Program-made: the position numbers and the translations under genes
Notes under the pieces: generated by a model
Told to the model about the DNA's origin: nothing
Database searches by the model: none
Seen by the model: the letters and a program-made list of their open reading frames with translations, nothing else
Part shown: positions 45,202-58,540 of the stretch, piece after piece
How the letters are laid out: each line of letters opens with the position of its first letter
Position numbering within the stretch: position 1 is the stretch's first letter
Source: Zingiber officinale
Lineage: Eukaryota; Streptophyta; Magnoliopsida; Zingiberales; Zingiberaceae
Direction of reading: 5' to 3'
Assembly: GCF_018446385.1 (NCBI RefSeq)
Contig: NC_055987.1
Coordinates: 30,014,202 to 30,078,201 of the forward strand
Length of the DNA: 64,000 nt

Positions 45202-48200
45202 TCACTTGAAAAAGAATTTCCAGATCTCCCTGTCCACAACGTCAGTAATGATGTGGATGCCAAAAATACCTTCCTCATCCACCATAGCTCGTAGCTGCCG
45301 CACAATACCGTTGGAACCTATAAAGTTCTTCTTCACAGCCAAATACAAGACTCCATATGGTGGTCGTAAACACTGCACAAAACCAATTGGATTTGATTAT
45401 CAACTACTGTTACATCAACTGATAAAAAAGCATGGTTGTCATTCAATTGTTCATATTGGCCCTGTGCCATTCTTTGGTAACCCATAAGGAAAAATAAGTC
45501 AAGTTTCACATTCCGGTGAGCAAAAAGTCAGATCATGAGTTCTCAAATCAATTTACCTAACTCAATAGATGTGATAGAAGAAAGCTTCAGAAAATGTTCT
45601 CAAATTCACCAAAGAAAATTTGGTTCCTAAGTTTTTCATCATGTTGAGCAGTTTGCAAAACTAACGAACATCTTCTGGAAAAATTTTCATAACTGGCGTT
45701 GATGGATTATATTGAATTATCCAACTAACCTTTGTTATGAGTGCATATAACTTCTTCAAGGAATTTACTGATGGAGGAATCTCAGTGATCAAAATGACAT
45801 CATAGCCACCATCTCCTGGGTCTGTCTCGCTACCTCTTTCCCAAGCCCGACTTCCAGAAAGCTTTCTTGACTGCCTTGAACAAGCTTCATGAGCAAGTCC
45901 ACTCTCATCATGACTACTGCATGCCTCTATAAAGTCATCCTCAGAGAAGCTAAGGCTAACCCCCTGTGATAAGTCAACACCTTCCACCCTTACTACAGAT
46001 AAGACCGTATGGAGTTCCTCCCAGTCCCCAGCATAGAAATGGACATCAGAAGTCAACTGCTGCCGTGACGGAGTGAGAGGGCTCTCGGATTGGCGACTCT
46101 GCTTGTCCCTAGCCTGCTCAAGATTCGCAAGGACATTTGGTATGGTTGCACATCTTATAGTTTCTGCATTCAGATCATGAAAATGAACTGTAGAAGCACC
46201 CTGCCACATGATTGAATAAAAAATTAGCTTCTAGAATATTTTGGAAAGCTTGATTGAGAACAAACCGTTATAATTTATAGCAAAACCAAAACCCATATTT
46301 ATTCCTTAAGCAGTAATTCAGCAACTAAACCACAAAAGGAGAGTTCTAATTCATGAAAGATAAATGAATACCTTAAGGCAAGCAAAAGTTCCAGCCAAAC
46401 CATAACCACAACCAAGCTGCATCAAATTTCAACAAAAATCAAGAAATCAGAAGAAAAAAAGCTGCATTTGCAACAAAAGGATACGACAGATACTCTCAGG
46501 TCTTCCATTCAGGAAACGAATCAATAAAGAACAACTTCTGATAACATGTGAGGCTCTGGTAAACCTTGAATATGAAAACATAATAATGTTTATTGCTATA
46601 TTAAGGCCAGAAATTTGAATTTATTTTCTAAATATCTGTTAATGTTAATTAACAAAAGAATTGATTATATAATTTGAGAATTAGAGGTTTCAACATATGT
46701 TCCTTGCTGACCAGGAATATGAACCACAAAAGAGAACAAGGTTACTGAATCAATGCTAAGTCCCATAGAAACAATTGGATACACTGCATATACAGTTTGC
46801 TACTACATGAAAATGACCCCAGCAAATCAAATGTGAATGCCATATGCACTCAATATTTGTGTATGTAGCAATAATAATGAGAATTGGCAACCAACATAAA
46901 GCAAGAAACAGATAAGTTTACATGGAAAATACAAATAACCATGAAGTTGAAACCCTAATCATATATAAATATATATATATATATATATGAAAATAATAAT
47001 ATCGTTCATACCACAAAAGATCAACCCAATCCCTCCACTACCACCATATATCCTAAAGAAAATCTCATAATTAAAGTTGCATTTATATGTTGCACTGCAA
47101 GCTTCTCAGGCTAGGCCCAACAAAATTTGGGCCATAAACTCTAATAGTAAAAGTAAGAGAGACATGTTGTAAATTTTGCTCAAACATGTAACCCTGATTC
47201 ATACAAGAAAATAAAAAGAGAGAATTCTGCAAGTTCAGAGTAGCCAATGCATTCCAAAAGAATAATCCATTCAAAAACGCTCGTGCAAAACTCATGATTG
47301 TTCACACATGAGCAAATCTATCAGCATACAGTTAGATGGTTACACCAAGATCTATCACCAAATTATTAAACTAGTTTACTAAGATTATAATGCAGGCAAC
47401 TTTATGGTTAGCATAAGAAAAAAAGGAAAATATTTTAAAGCTTTGCCAAGCTAGATGTCAATAATTCAATAGTCTAAAGAGAAATATACACACAGAATAC
47501 CATACATGAAAAATTCAAAAGTGGATAATAAATGTAATGTAAGTTTTGCCAAGAGATATAAAGTGATGAGCAGGGGCGGATTTACATTAGGACCCAAGGG
47601 GGTCACAACCTCCCAAAAAATTTTAAATAATATTATTTTTATATAGAATTTTTTTATTGTTTTAGTATATATATTATTTGGCCCCTTTAAATATAAATAT
47701 GTATAGTTAGTCTGATGGTAAGTTTGGTTTTCTTTAAACACACCTCTCAAGTTTGAATTCTTGGAGGACTAAATTTCAAATTATTTTTTCTCCTTTATTT
47801 TTCACATTTCAACTAAATATATGTTATTCATGAAAGTTTGGAGAGGTCATTATTATATAATAAGTTTAATAATTATTTTCGTCATATGCTGCCCCCCAAA
47901 CCTAAAATCCTTGGATAGGAGTAGGACTAACAAAGAACAAAGTTCTTTTTGTATCACTCCCCTTTTTTTATTGATTGATTTCTTTTTTTTATTTCCACTT
48001 TATTTAGTTAATGAGAATAAAAGAAATCTGGTAATTTCATTTGTTCTGTTTAAATTTTTTTTACATTTTAAAAATTTTTCTAATAAGATACTTTACTTAG
48101 ACTTTAAACTTAGGTTTTAGATCTGATATCAATTGGAGAGGTCATTATTATATAATAAGTTTAATGATTATTTTCGTCATATACGGCCCCCAAACCTAAA

Positions 48201-49262
48201 ATCCTAGATCCACCCCTGGTGATGAGCAGATATTGAAGAACTTTGGTAAAGCAAATTTTCCAAAATTAATCAGCTTTCGTTAGCATAGGACACACCACAA
48301 AACAGGATGAAACTATTTATGTAAGCACACCATATAAAAGAGAAGGAATACAAAAAGAATACTGATAAATTGAAACAAACAGGCAAGGGCTTGTAAATGT
48401 AAGTACCTCTAGAATCCTTTTGCTTCTAAAACTTAGAAGCCCGTCACGAATCTCTAGCTTAAGAATACTTACAAGATCTGTTGAATTCTCCCAACACTTA
48501 AGGGATCCTGCAATGCAAAATGGTTAACAGATAACTTTTTTTCTGCGAGGCATATTAATATACAAGACAAATTATGTAAAACACTGCCTAACTCCACCCA
48601 CCATCAGGTTTGGATGATGACGTCTCAAAACTTGAAAACCCAATCATGTCTGTAACACTAATTCTTCCCTGGTTAAAAAATTAGAATAAAATAAATATGA
48701 ATAAGATGGAGAAACAAGACTATTTCATATACTGCATGAAACATAACAATATAACATGTTTACCAGACTCACTTGGAGAACTGATGTGCATACCTTGAAA
48801 AGTTTAAGCCCTTGTAGATCAACATTTTCCCCAGCATATTTGTATGGATGAGCATTCTGTCACACATCAATAAGAGATAAGATAGACCCAATCAAAATAT
48901 CTTAGAGAACTCTAAACAGAAGAATTTGTTCATTTATGAGGCTCGAATATGATAGACCCAATCAAAATAACTTAGTCAAGACATTCATGCACACGGCAGA
49001 GATTTACCCACCATCGCAACGTGATTGTCAAATAACACGGCTCAAAGACAAGGTATGCAAGCAAAAGCAATCATTAAATCCCTCAAATAGACATAAAGTT
49101 GCTAACAAGTAGGAAATCAAGTACCTTAGAAGGAATAACCTCGACAGCAGGAGAGGGAAGGTGTAAATCCCTCTCAGAGACGACAGAAACACCAGTCTGG
49201 CTAACTTTGTCATGTGGCACCAACGCCGGTAAGCATTGCGCAAGGAGTGAAGGCGCCCTCAT
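45202..49262 (-). CDS. METTL18/HPM1-type protein-histidine N-methyltransferase
   Basis: The coding exons in gene order are 49125-49262, 48794-48856, 48602-48668, 48407-48507, 46372-46416, 45730-46200 and 45202-45372. All junctions are GT-AG, the phases agree, and the total is 351 codons plus TGA. It is a seven-strand SAM-dependent methyltransferase: the glycine-rich ELGCGYG motif (residues 123-129) spans exons 4 and 5, an acidic HDLNAE motif is at 146-151, and YDVILITEIPPS is at 271-282. The C-terminus reads REIWKFFFK. The start MRAPSLLAQCLP is preferred over an in-frame upstream Met because the upstream residues lie in a leader intron. Known METTL18/HPM1 enzymes methylate a histidine of ribosomal protein uL3 (RPL3); the same role here is inferred. 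The frame is intact, so the gene is probably functional. Confidence 0.93.
46962..46988. repeat. TA microsatellite in coding intron 5-4 interval
   Basis: A run of alternating TA lies in the large intron between coding exons 4 and 5 of the METTL18-like gene. Confidence 0.85.
47571..48218. mobile_element. hAT-like element in the large METTL18 intron
   Basis: The ends CAGGGGCGGATTTAC and TAGATCCACCCCTG are inverted repeats, flanked by the perfect octamer GTGATGAG (47563-47570 and 48219-48226), the hallmark of hAT insertion. No transposase is present. Its right terminal part (about 48136-48210) is duplicated internally at about 47838-47915, so it carries a second subterminal copy of one end. Confidence 0.9.
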
Positions 49263-49463
49263 TTGAACTATAAAATCCAGAAAAGTGCATGAGTACAATC
49301 TGGCTTCTAATTAAGAAGAAAAACTCAAGAAGCCTTCCAAATTACCCCTAAAAGAAAACAAATCTTCCACACGCAAAAATTCTTGTCTTCTAACACAAAG
49401 ACGAGATCTAACAATCCGCAACAGAACAGAAAATGGAACAAATCCAAAGAATGGGAGCAATAC

Positions 49464-49640
49464 CTAGATCAGAAGAGTACGACGACAGGAGATCGGGAGT
49501 CGTGACGGAGATCCAAGCTCCTCGGGCAGTCAATTAAAGCCGTGAACGCAAGAGTCAGCTGCGGTGGCAGCAGCTTCGACGAAGAATCCGAAACCCTACT
49601 CCGAGTCGTTCCATCAAATGCCTCAGTGCAAGCTAAGTCC
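49464..49640 (-). other. Probable 5' UTR exon of the METTL18-like gene
   Basis: On the minus strand this GC-richer leader ends ATCTAG at 49464, followed by a GT donor. An acceptor TTTATAG at 49268 is five bases upstream of the start codon, giving a leader intron at 49268-49463. The transcription start is estimated about 30 bases from the TATA box. Confidence 0.55.
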
Positions 49641-49657
49641 AAATATCGCAGTGTGTG

Positions 49658-49665
49658 TATATATA
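49658..49665 (-). promoter_or_regulatory. TATA box of the METTL18-like gene
   Basis: TATATATA lies about 395 bases upstream of the start codon on the minus strand, at a fitting distance from the inferred leader exon. A hAT element begins about 190 bases further upstream (49853). Confidence 0.5.
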
Positions 49666-49852
49666 GATACACATACATACATAATTTTTATTTCTATTAT
49701 TCTATTAATGTCTTGGTGCAAAATAATTAGTCTTTTAATTTCTTGGACAAAGTCAGGTTCCGCGCTTTGCCTCAAAAAAGAAAGGGTCAAGTCCAACTTC
49801 AAGTCTGAAGTCTGAACGAGTGAAGTATTCAAATTTGTTTGGCTCAAAGAAA

Positions 49853-50478
49853 TAGGGCTGTAAACGAGTCGAGTCGAGTCGAGTCGAGTCGAGTTTTGGG
49901 GTGTTCAAGCTTGTTTGATAAGATAATCGAGCCGAGCCGAGCCGAGCATAAAATGAGCCAAGCTTTTGAAATGAGTGTTCAAGCTTGGCTTTGTTTATTT
50001 TTTATGAGCTTGAGCTTGTTTGAAGCTTGGCTTGAGCTTGGTTCGTTTAGATGTTATCAAGCTCTCAATTCAAGCTTGGCTTGAGCTTGGTTCGAGCTTG
50101 GCTTGAGCTTGGTTTGAGCTTGGTCCGTTTAGATATTATCAAGCTCTCAATTCAAGTTTGTTTGATTATTTGAAACTTTTAATTATTTGATTAGTTATTA
50201 AGATTGATAATTTAAATTTATTTATTTTATTTTATTATTTATTTAGCATATTGAAAGAGTTTTATTAATAAATATGATTTGTGAACATTGTTCACGAACG
50301 TTGTTCACGAACGTTAACGAGCTGAACACATATGTGTTCAAACTTGTTTGTTTAGCTTAATGAGCTGTTCAAGTTTGTTTGTTTAATTAATCTTATGTAT
50401 ATTGAACGAACATAAACAAGCTCTTTCCAAGCCGAACACCAAACTTGTTCACGAACGCTTGGTTCATTTACAGCCCTA
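49853..50478. mobile_element. Non-autonomous hAT element with GAGTC/GAGCC repeats (copy 2)
   Basis: The ends TAGGGCTGTAAACGAG and TTCATTTACAGCCCTA are inverted repeats, flanked by caaagaaa and caaagaag (seven of eight match). It is inverted relative to copy 1 at 40831-41436 and has pentamer runs GAGTC (49867-49893) and GAGCC (49929-49947). It lies just upstream of the METTL18-like promoter. Confidence 0.85.
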
Positions 50479-50486
50479 CAAAGAAG

Positions 50487-51428
50487 TGTCATTTAATACA
50501 AAATTTTCAAAACTGTGTCATTTATATCCTTTTTTAAATGCCCTTCCTCAAATTTAGCATTTTCAAAATCTTCTTAAACTTTATAAATTATTCTCATTTT
50601 ATCTCCAGAAATGAGAACCCAAAGGGAATCAGAGTAAAATAGAAAATATTTTAGTTTAGCTAGAAATAAAAAATAAAAAAAATGTTTTCCGTCCGCTAAA
50701 GACTTCACAACTGACAACCCAATGAAACAAATCCAAGTTTCAAAGAAAACAAGAAATAAAAAGTTACAAAAGAAAAAGGTCGTTTTCCAAAAAAGCACAC
50801 TCAATTTTTTGAATTTTTTAAAAAATTATATGATATTTTAAATTTTATTGAAGGACGCATTTAATTCTTAAAATATCTTTTCTATCTATTTGAGTCTTTA
50901 AATTAAAATTTAAAAATAATATTTTTAATTAATTTATTAAAGAACATATACAAAAGTCAACATTAAAAAGCTCAATGTTTTGAAATTTTACATCATTAAA
51001 TACATAATAATCTCTTAAATTTCTCTATATTGTTATTTTTATTTTTTTAAACTTTAATAAAAAAATTTTTTAAAAAGTTTAAAAATAAGAAAAAGTTAAA
51101 TAAAATTAAGAGATTATTTAAATTATTCTTTTTATATTTTTGAAAATCTAAAATTAAAAATAAAAATATGGATAAATATAGAAGTTTATCCTAAGTTTAA
51201 TGACATAAATTTTCTAAAAAATAATATCATTAATGAGTTTTGTACGATGAAATTATTAGTTATTCTTTTCTGAATCCGTTTGAATTCGGTTCAATCTGGT
51301 TTTGATTTAAATAAATTACGAAAGATTATTATTCATTAGTGCAACATGCTTAATGTTAAGATTGCTTTAATTTTCACATTAATTAGGATTGGTCAATTAT
51401 GTTTTAACAGGCAACTAATGGTTACTCT
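50487..51428. other. AT-rich stretch without recognised features
   Basis: Only low-complexity AT-rich sequence and short chance ORFs are seen. Confidence 0.5.
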
Positions 51429-51858
51429 TAGGGTAAGCAATTAGATGATAATCATATTGTTTAAATCAAAACCGAACAAACTATTTTTTTTTTTGAATTA
51501 ATTGAACTGATCGATCTTTCCAAAAAATCAAATAAACTGAACCGATAAAATAATTTAATAAAAAATTGAAATAATTAATTTTTCATGTTTTTCAGATGGA
51601 CAGTCAAGTCCAACGAATTTTAAACATCTTGTTTAATTTTTTAAGTCTAACGGTCAATTGATGATTTGTATCAATCTATTGTTATTTTTTGTTTAATTGA
51701 TTTAACTGAATTAAAAATTTTAAAACCAAGACTCAATGGAATTATCCAAATTAATCAATAACTAAAAAAATCAAAATTTGAATGAATTAAACTAAACTTT
51801 TAAATTCAGTCAGTTTAGTTGATTAATTATATTTTAATCAAACTTTTGCTCATTCTTA
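51429..51858. mobile_element. hAT-like MITE, copy 3
   Basis: The ends TAGGGTAAGCAA and TTTGCTCATTCTTA are imperfect inverted repeats related to those of the MITE at 29800-30330. Flanks gttactct and attatttt match at five of eight positions, and the differences are all transitions. Confidence 0.5.
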
Positions 51859-51983
51859 ATTATTTTAGAATTACAAATTTAAGAATGATGAATCATTTAC
51901 ATGTAGGTGATCCATTCTAATAGCATATGTAACTTGTTTTTGTAGATTATATTCTAAATGCATGAAAGAGGAATTATTTAAAG

Positions 51984-53522
51984 TGATAAAAAATTACAAC
52001 GATCTCCCATAAATTCGCAATCAGCAATGGTGAAACTCGCTGTCGGAAGAGCGATCACAGGATCGAAAAGCTCTCCACAAGTCCAAAAATCAAATCCCAT
52101 CGCCTCAGATATTCTCCTTGCTCTCTCTGCGTTGCACACTAGCAATTTCACACACCCCATAATCCTTGGACGCACCCCTTTATATAGGGAAATAAACCAT
52201 GGGCATAATGGACTTTTCCATTATGAGTAGTGGGGGAACATGGGCATGTTGCCATGTTCCCACGTCCACACTCTCTCCATTTCCAACATTTCCCACTCGT
52301 CCAAAGTAAGTCACTAAGACTAGTTCATTCAGGTAAGTCACAAAGACTTAATATGTCACATAGAGTACTATTAAAGAGTTTGGTCACATAGACCATATGA
52401 GAACATCCAATTCATACTTAGAGAAAATGGTTCGTGCGACAGCAAGCACACTGAGTGATAGTTGCTAAGAAAATTGTTACACCTTGACTTAACCACTCCT
52501 TGAGCAATCAATGCTAAGAAAGTTGTTACACTTTACTTAGCTGCTCAAATAAATTAGAGACATACTCTTCATGGCACTAGCCTCTTTCCTGGTGACACAT
52601 AGCCTTTATCCAGGATTCATCCAATCTTTAAGTGACACACAGCCATTATCTTAGAGATATCCATGTCTTGCTATTTACCCGGATTAAATAATTTTCATTT
52701 ACATCGATATGAACATCTCTAATCCCTTATAATGACCATTATGTCAAGAACATGTTCCATATCTAATATTCATATTCATTTCTATACATAACAGAAATGG
52801 GTCGACCAGTGAATAACAACAAAATATGTAAATATATTTAATCTTCATTTTTAACTAGAATCTATTCATTTTAATCAGTTGTTTTCCTAGTTATGCTCTA
52901 TAGACCGAATCATCCATAGTCATAGGATACACGCTAAAGTAGCAGTCACTGATTAAAACTTCAAGTAAACAGCTAAATAGTCACTAAGGCAAAAACTGAG
53001 ATTAACATATAATCTTAAAGGTCTCACATAGTAGAAAAACAGAGATCCATTCTCCTACTATCTTTATTGTCGCAATAGCATATGTGGTATGAATCACATA
53101 TTACGATGTTATTATCTTTACTAAAAAGAGTGCATGTTGTCTTCAAATTTAACATCGTACAGATTTTGATCTAGACATACCTAATGTCTAATCATGAATT
53201 TAACATATGAATTATAATCTGACTTTCAACAGGTTCAGTAAATAGTGAGTTCATTTACTTCGATCATTATTAATACATAAATGATCTCATCTTGACACAA
53301 TTATCAAGGCGATCTCAACTTATGGATCTGTCTCTAATTTCAGCTACATAAGTTATCTCATAAGTAACGGTCTTACCCTTATTTGTACTTAACAAATAGA
53401 GATGATTGTCCATGTGAGTGGACCAATCTCCATCTGCCAACATGCTCACAGAAATATTATATGAATATAACAAATACAACATATACACTGAATAAATTAT
53501 GGCAAATGACACAATCATAACA
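51984..53522 (-). mobile_element. 1.5-kb copia LTR next to the decayed gag-pol
   Basis: In minus orientation it starts TGTTATGATTGTGTC, has a TATA box CCTATATAAAGGGG (52177-52190) and ends TTTTTTATCA. It lies 27 bases past the pol stop codon, where the 3' LTR should be. It is also flanked by TAAAG on both sides (51979-51983 and 53523-53527), so a separate solo-LTR insertion cannot be excluded. No strong polypurine tract is visible at the junction. Confidence 0.6.
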
Positions 53523-53549
53523 TAAAGTCTGATTGTTATTCCAATATTG

Positions 53550-56500
53550 TTACATTCTACGAAGTCCCAAAGACTTTACATGTTCTTTAAATGACTCTTT
53601 AATTATTGGCTTAGAAAAAGGATCTGCAAGCATAGCACGTGTAGGGACATACTCAAGAATAACTTTTCTTTTATCCACAATATCTCTTACAAAATTATAT
53701 TTAATTTATATATGCTTGCCTTTGCTATGATATTTGGGATCCTTGGAAAAAGCTATTGCAGCTTGACTGTCACAGTAGATAATTACTGGACTCCCACTAT
53801 CTTCAGCAATTTTCATATGCTTCAGAAACCTTCTCAACAAGACTGTTTCTTGCACAGCCGCTGAACATGCCACATATTCAGCTTCCATAGTAGACAAAGC
53901 TACACAAGCTTGTTTCTTGCCGTTCCAGGAGATGGCGCCACCATTCAGCAAGAATGCATAGTCTGATGTGGATTTTCTATCATCTAGGTCCTCAGCCCAA
54001 TCTGCATCTGAATAACCTTTTAGACTCATATCTGATCCTTGAAAACAGAGACAATAATCTGTTGTCGCCTTCATATATCTGAATATCCTTTTTACCGTCT
54101 TCCAGTGTCTCGGTCTTGGGTTTGACTGGAGGCGATTGACCAAGCCCACAACATAGCTGATATCGGGACGTGTACACAACATAGTGTACATCAAACTACC
54201 AATAGCACTGGCATATGATTTTTTATTCATCTCGGCTATTTCCTCCAGAGTTTTAGGACACATACTCTTGCTCAACACAGTACCTTTCACAATAGGTGTA
54301 TGTTCTATGTTGCAATTAAACATGCTGAAATGATGTAACATCTTATTTATATAAGACTCTTGTGACAGACTCAAAAGTCTTTTAGGATGATCTCTTATGA
54401 TCTTTACTCCTAAGATGTATTCAGCTTCTCCCATATCTGTTGTATCAAATTATGATGACAGTCACTTCTTGACTTCATTCACATATCCTATGTCATTTCC
54501 AGCTATCAGCATATCATCAACATATAATGATAAAATGACATACTTTCCTTTTTCCCTTTTAAGGAAAATACAATGATCATCATTGATCATCTCGAAACCA
54601 TAATATAAAACGACTTTGTTAAATCTTATGTTTCATTGTCTTGACGCTTGCTTTAGCCCATATATAGACTTTCTAAGTCTACATACCTTCTGCTCTTGGC
54701 CTTCAGCAATGAAACCTTCTGGTTGAACCATATAGATTTCTTCATCAAGATCACCGTTAAGGAAAGCAGTTTTTACATCCATTTGATGTAATTCCAAGTC
54801 ATAATGTGGCACAAAGACCAAAATAACTCGTATTGACACAAATTTCACTACGGGAGAAAATGTCTCTTCAAAGTCAATACCCTCCATTTGGGTATATCCT
54901 TTTGCAACTAAACAAGCTTTATATCTGTTAATCGATCCATCTGCTTTCCTCTTTATTTTGAGAATCCATTTATTCCCAATAGCCCTTCGGCCCGGAGGAA
55001 GATCGACTATGTCCCAAACATGATTTTAGATCATGGACTCCATCTCTTCAACCATTGCAACTTTCCATTTTTCTCTAACTCTACATCCCAATGCTTCCTC
55101 AATGGATTGAGGTTCATCGTCATCAATTGGAAGTGTAACCAATGCCTCATTCTCAATATCAAACCTTTTCTTAGGTTTGATCTTACGAACACTTCTCCGT
55201 AAGTTGGGTTGTTGAGAAGTCAACTCATGACTCGGCATATCACTCACTCAGTTGATTAGACTCAGGTATCATTTTTGACACATCTCTTGTTGATAATATC
55301 TCATCCTCCTCAAATAGGGGAACATTTTTATCAACATCACCTCTGATTGGGAACTCTGTTTCGAGAAAAGTCGCATCTCTCAAGTCTATTTCGGAGATGG
55401 TTCCATCTAGTTGCTCATCTATAAAAACATAACCTTTGGAGGTCTAATGATATCTTATAAAGATACATTTCTTACCCCTAGGCCCTAGTTTTTCATACTT
55501 GTGAGAACTATCATAAACATAAGCAGCTGACCTCTAAGGTCTCAGATTACTTAAATCTAGTTTTCTGCCTGTCCAACGTTCATATGGGGTAGATGAAACA
55601 GACTTTAAAGACACTTTATTAAGTATATAGGTTGCAGTTAATAATGCATCTCCCCAATAGGAGATTGGCAAATTAGCTTACACCATCATAGACTTAACCA
55701 TTTCAAGAAGAGTCTTATTTCTTCTTTCATCTACCCCATTTTGCTCTGGAGTTTCGGGGATTGTCAGCTGTCTAATAATCCCTCTATCATTACATATTGT
55801 CTTGAACATATCAGATAAATACTCTCCTCCATAGTCAGTGCGTAAAGTCTTAACTTTACGTTCCATTTGATTCTAACTTCGTTCATATAACAAATAAAGC
55901 AATCCAATGCTTCAGATTTGTGAGAAATCAAATACACATGACCGAACCTAGAGAAATCATTAATAAATATAATGAAATAGGAAGCTCCATGTCTAGCCTT
56001 CATATTCATTGGACCATAAATATCCGAATGAATTAACTGCAATGTTAATTTAGATCTAATAGCCTTACCAAATGGTTTCATAGTTGCTTTTCCAGCAAGA
56101 CAATGCTCACATATAGACAATTGAATCTTAGCCCGAGTGCCTAATAGACCCTCTCTAGCCAACCGATTCATACGTTCTTGTCCTATGTGTCATAATCTAG
56201 CATGTCAAACCTCATCAGTTATATCTGCATCACTAGATAAAGCAATGTTTGAAAAACAACCATCAATAGCATAATTGACATCTGGTTCTACATCAAGAAC
56301 CATAAAACCATTTGTTAAAAAACAGTGTCCGATTGACACTGAGTCAATCAGAAGTTCAATAGACCGACTGTAAAAATTAATACAATACCCTAAATCAAGA
56401 AGACATGTAACGGAAACAAGATTTCGTCGAATTTCAGGAGCATACAGGACATCATGTAGAAACAAAAGTCTACCACCATGGAGGTTGAGTTTACAAGTGT

Positions 56501-57548
56501 CGACTCCTTTGACTTCAACTCTTACATTGTTTCCCACATAGATCCACTTGTTGCCAGCTAGTACCCGACGGTACTCAACAAATGTAACTCGCTCTCAAGC
56601 TACATGGTTGGTTGCTCCCGAATCTATAATCCACAAAGGATAAGAATCAGCTAACAACACTGAGCTAGCAACAAAATGCTCTTGAAAAGAAGACACGCTT
56701 GGATTTACCTTTTTCAGCTCAGTGCACTCCCGAGCGAAGTGACCCTTCTTGCCACAGTTAAAACAAGTCAACTTGTTTTTAGGTTTCTTTCCAGTCTTCT
56801 TTACTATTTTCTTCATTGGGCCCTGCCCCACAGTGGCAGCTTCCTGCTTCTTTCCCTTCCCTTTCTTGAACTATTTCTTTTTCTTGGATCCATATGATCC
56901 AGCAGAACATACAGCCACATAGGCTTGTCCAGAAATCCTTACGGATTTAACTCTCTCCGCCTCCAATTCTACATGGCGTGAGACATCAGTGAAAGTCTTG
57001 ATACTCTCATTGTGAGTTAAGGTCTGCTTCATGGTCTCCCAAGAATCTGGAAGTGAACGAATAACTGCTTAAACCTGTTGTTCATCAGTCAACTCATGAC
57101 CAGCAGTTTTAAGCTCCCGAATCATGTTCAACATCTCCCTGAGGTGTTGAACCATTGACACATTCGGACGCTTTTTGTAACTGTCAAACTTGATTGTCAG
57201 TTGTCAAAGCTTGCTCAGACTTACTCCACTGTATTTTTCTTTAAGGGCTACCCAGACTGCATGATCCGTAAGATATGACTCATACTCAAAAGCTAGGTCA
57301 TCTACCATTGAACTAATCAATATGCCCTTTGCAGTAGAGTCATTTTTCTTCCATGCCTTACAGGCATCAAGATCTCATCTGTGTTGTGCAGTGGGACCAT
57401 CTACAGGTACTTCCATAACTTGATTTACAGCCTCTAGAACTTCTTGTTACTCAAGTACATATTGTATCCTGAGGTGCCAGATCTTATACTTATCCCAATT
57501 AAGTTTTTCACCTTTGTTGAGTTCAGCTATTATATTTTTGGTTGCCAT
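53550..57548 (-). pseudogene. Decayed Ty1/copia gag-pol (Tork/TAR-like)
   Basis: Read on the minus strand from ATG at 57548, the order is as follows. Gag starts MATKNIIAELNKGEKLNWD. A CCHC knuckle CFNCGKKGHFAREC lies near 56745. The protease site is IDSGATNHV. Integrase follows with its HxxxC-type zinc part, VKTLRTDYGGEY and the C-terminal TPEQNGVDERRNKT. The RT has [10 protein letters not shown], then [19 protein letters not shown] and YGLKQA, and RNase H has DADWAEDLDDRKSTS, ending GLRRM before a TAA at 53550. Many stops and frameshifts break it. Domain order INT-RT-RH marks it as copia. No PBS or 5' LTR is seen to the right. Confidence 0.9.
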
Positions 57549-57908
57549 AATCTATCATAAATAAACACATTATTTAGTATTCAGTGTAAATCATATACAT
57601 GTAATTTATGATTGACTCAATATTACTTTGAGTTGGTTTACAAAATCAGGTGGCAACTATATTTTCACTCATCATTCGTATGACCAATCAAATTAATATT
57701 AATCAATTCTATTACATACATCCGAACAAATGAACTGATCATTTTTAATATCATGAATTCTTTAATTAATTGAATTAATCATTTAATATATCATGATTTC
57801 TTTAATTAAATGAACAAATCATTTAATACATCATGAACTAATCATGCATCATGTCAAGCAAACAGCATAAATAAATGAACATATCATAAAATTATGCTGC
57901 ATATTGTT
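57549..57908. other. Leader remnant of the decayed copia element
   Basis: The sequence is AT-rich with a repeated TAATCATTTAATA-like motif (57765-57845). It should contain the PBS, but TGGTATCAGAGC is not seen. It is cut off by the LTR starting at 57909. Confidence 0.4.
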
Positions 57909-58338
57909 TGTTGGGGTAATTTCCCTAGGTAATGTTTGACCAATTTGACTAAGCTTGAGTTGAGTCAAGCTTGAGTCGGGAATTGAGTTTTGATGTTTGA
58001 CGATGTATGGAGATTGCTGGAGCAATCGTCCGATTGTGGAGATGGTCAAGGGATTGACCAGGTTGATGAAAAGACAAGTCAAGTGGGTCATTGTTGACCG
58101 AAGACGTGACCGGGTAAGTCCTAACTGAAGATTAGGCATCTGGGAAAGTCTTAACTGGAGGTTAGGCAAGAGAGAACTCAAGTAGGTCAAGGTTGACATG
58201 AGACTTGACTGGGAAAGTCCTAATTGGAGATTAGGCAAAGGTAAGTCCAACAGGAAGGTTGGCAAGGGTGAAAATCCAAATAGGTCAGTGTTGACCAGAC
58301 TTGGTGGTGAAAGTCCTGATAAATGAGATCAAGCAATT

Positions 58339-58540
58339 GGAAAGTCCTAGTATAGCTAGGCAAAGGGAAAGTCCTAGTGAGGAGTCAGACAACTGGAAAG
58401 TCCAAGTGTGATCTTGGCAAAAGGAAAGTCCTGGTAAGGAGCCAGGAAATTGGAAAGTCCAAGTGTGATCTTGGCAAAAGGAAAGTCCTGGTAAGGAGCC
58501 AGGCAATTGGAAAGTCCAAGTGTGATCTTGGCAAAGGTTG
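58339..58540. repeat. 57-bp tandem repeat in the LTR of element E
   Basis: The block GGAAAGTCCAAGTGTGATCT starts at 58395, 58452 and 58509, with a more diverged unit at 58339. Because 57 is a multiple of three, several frames stay open here; those ORFs are not genes. Confidence 0.9.

Noticed and set aside
49083..49298. Upstream Met extending the METTL18-like first exon by 12 residues
   Set aside because: An acceptor TTTATAG five bases before the chosen ATG places the extension in a leader intron, and the MRAPSLL start fits plant family members.
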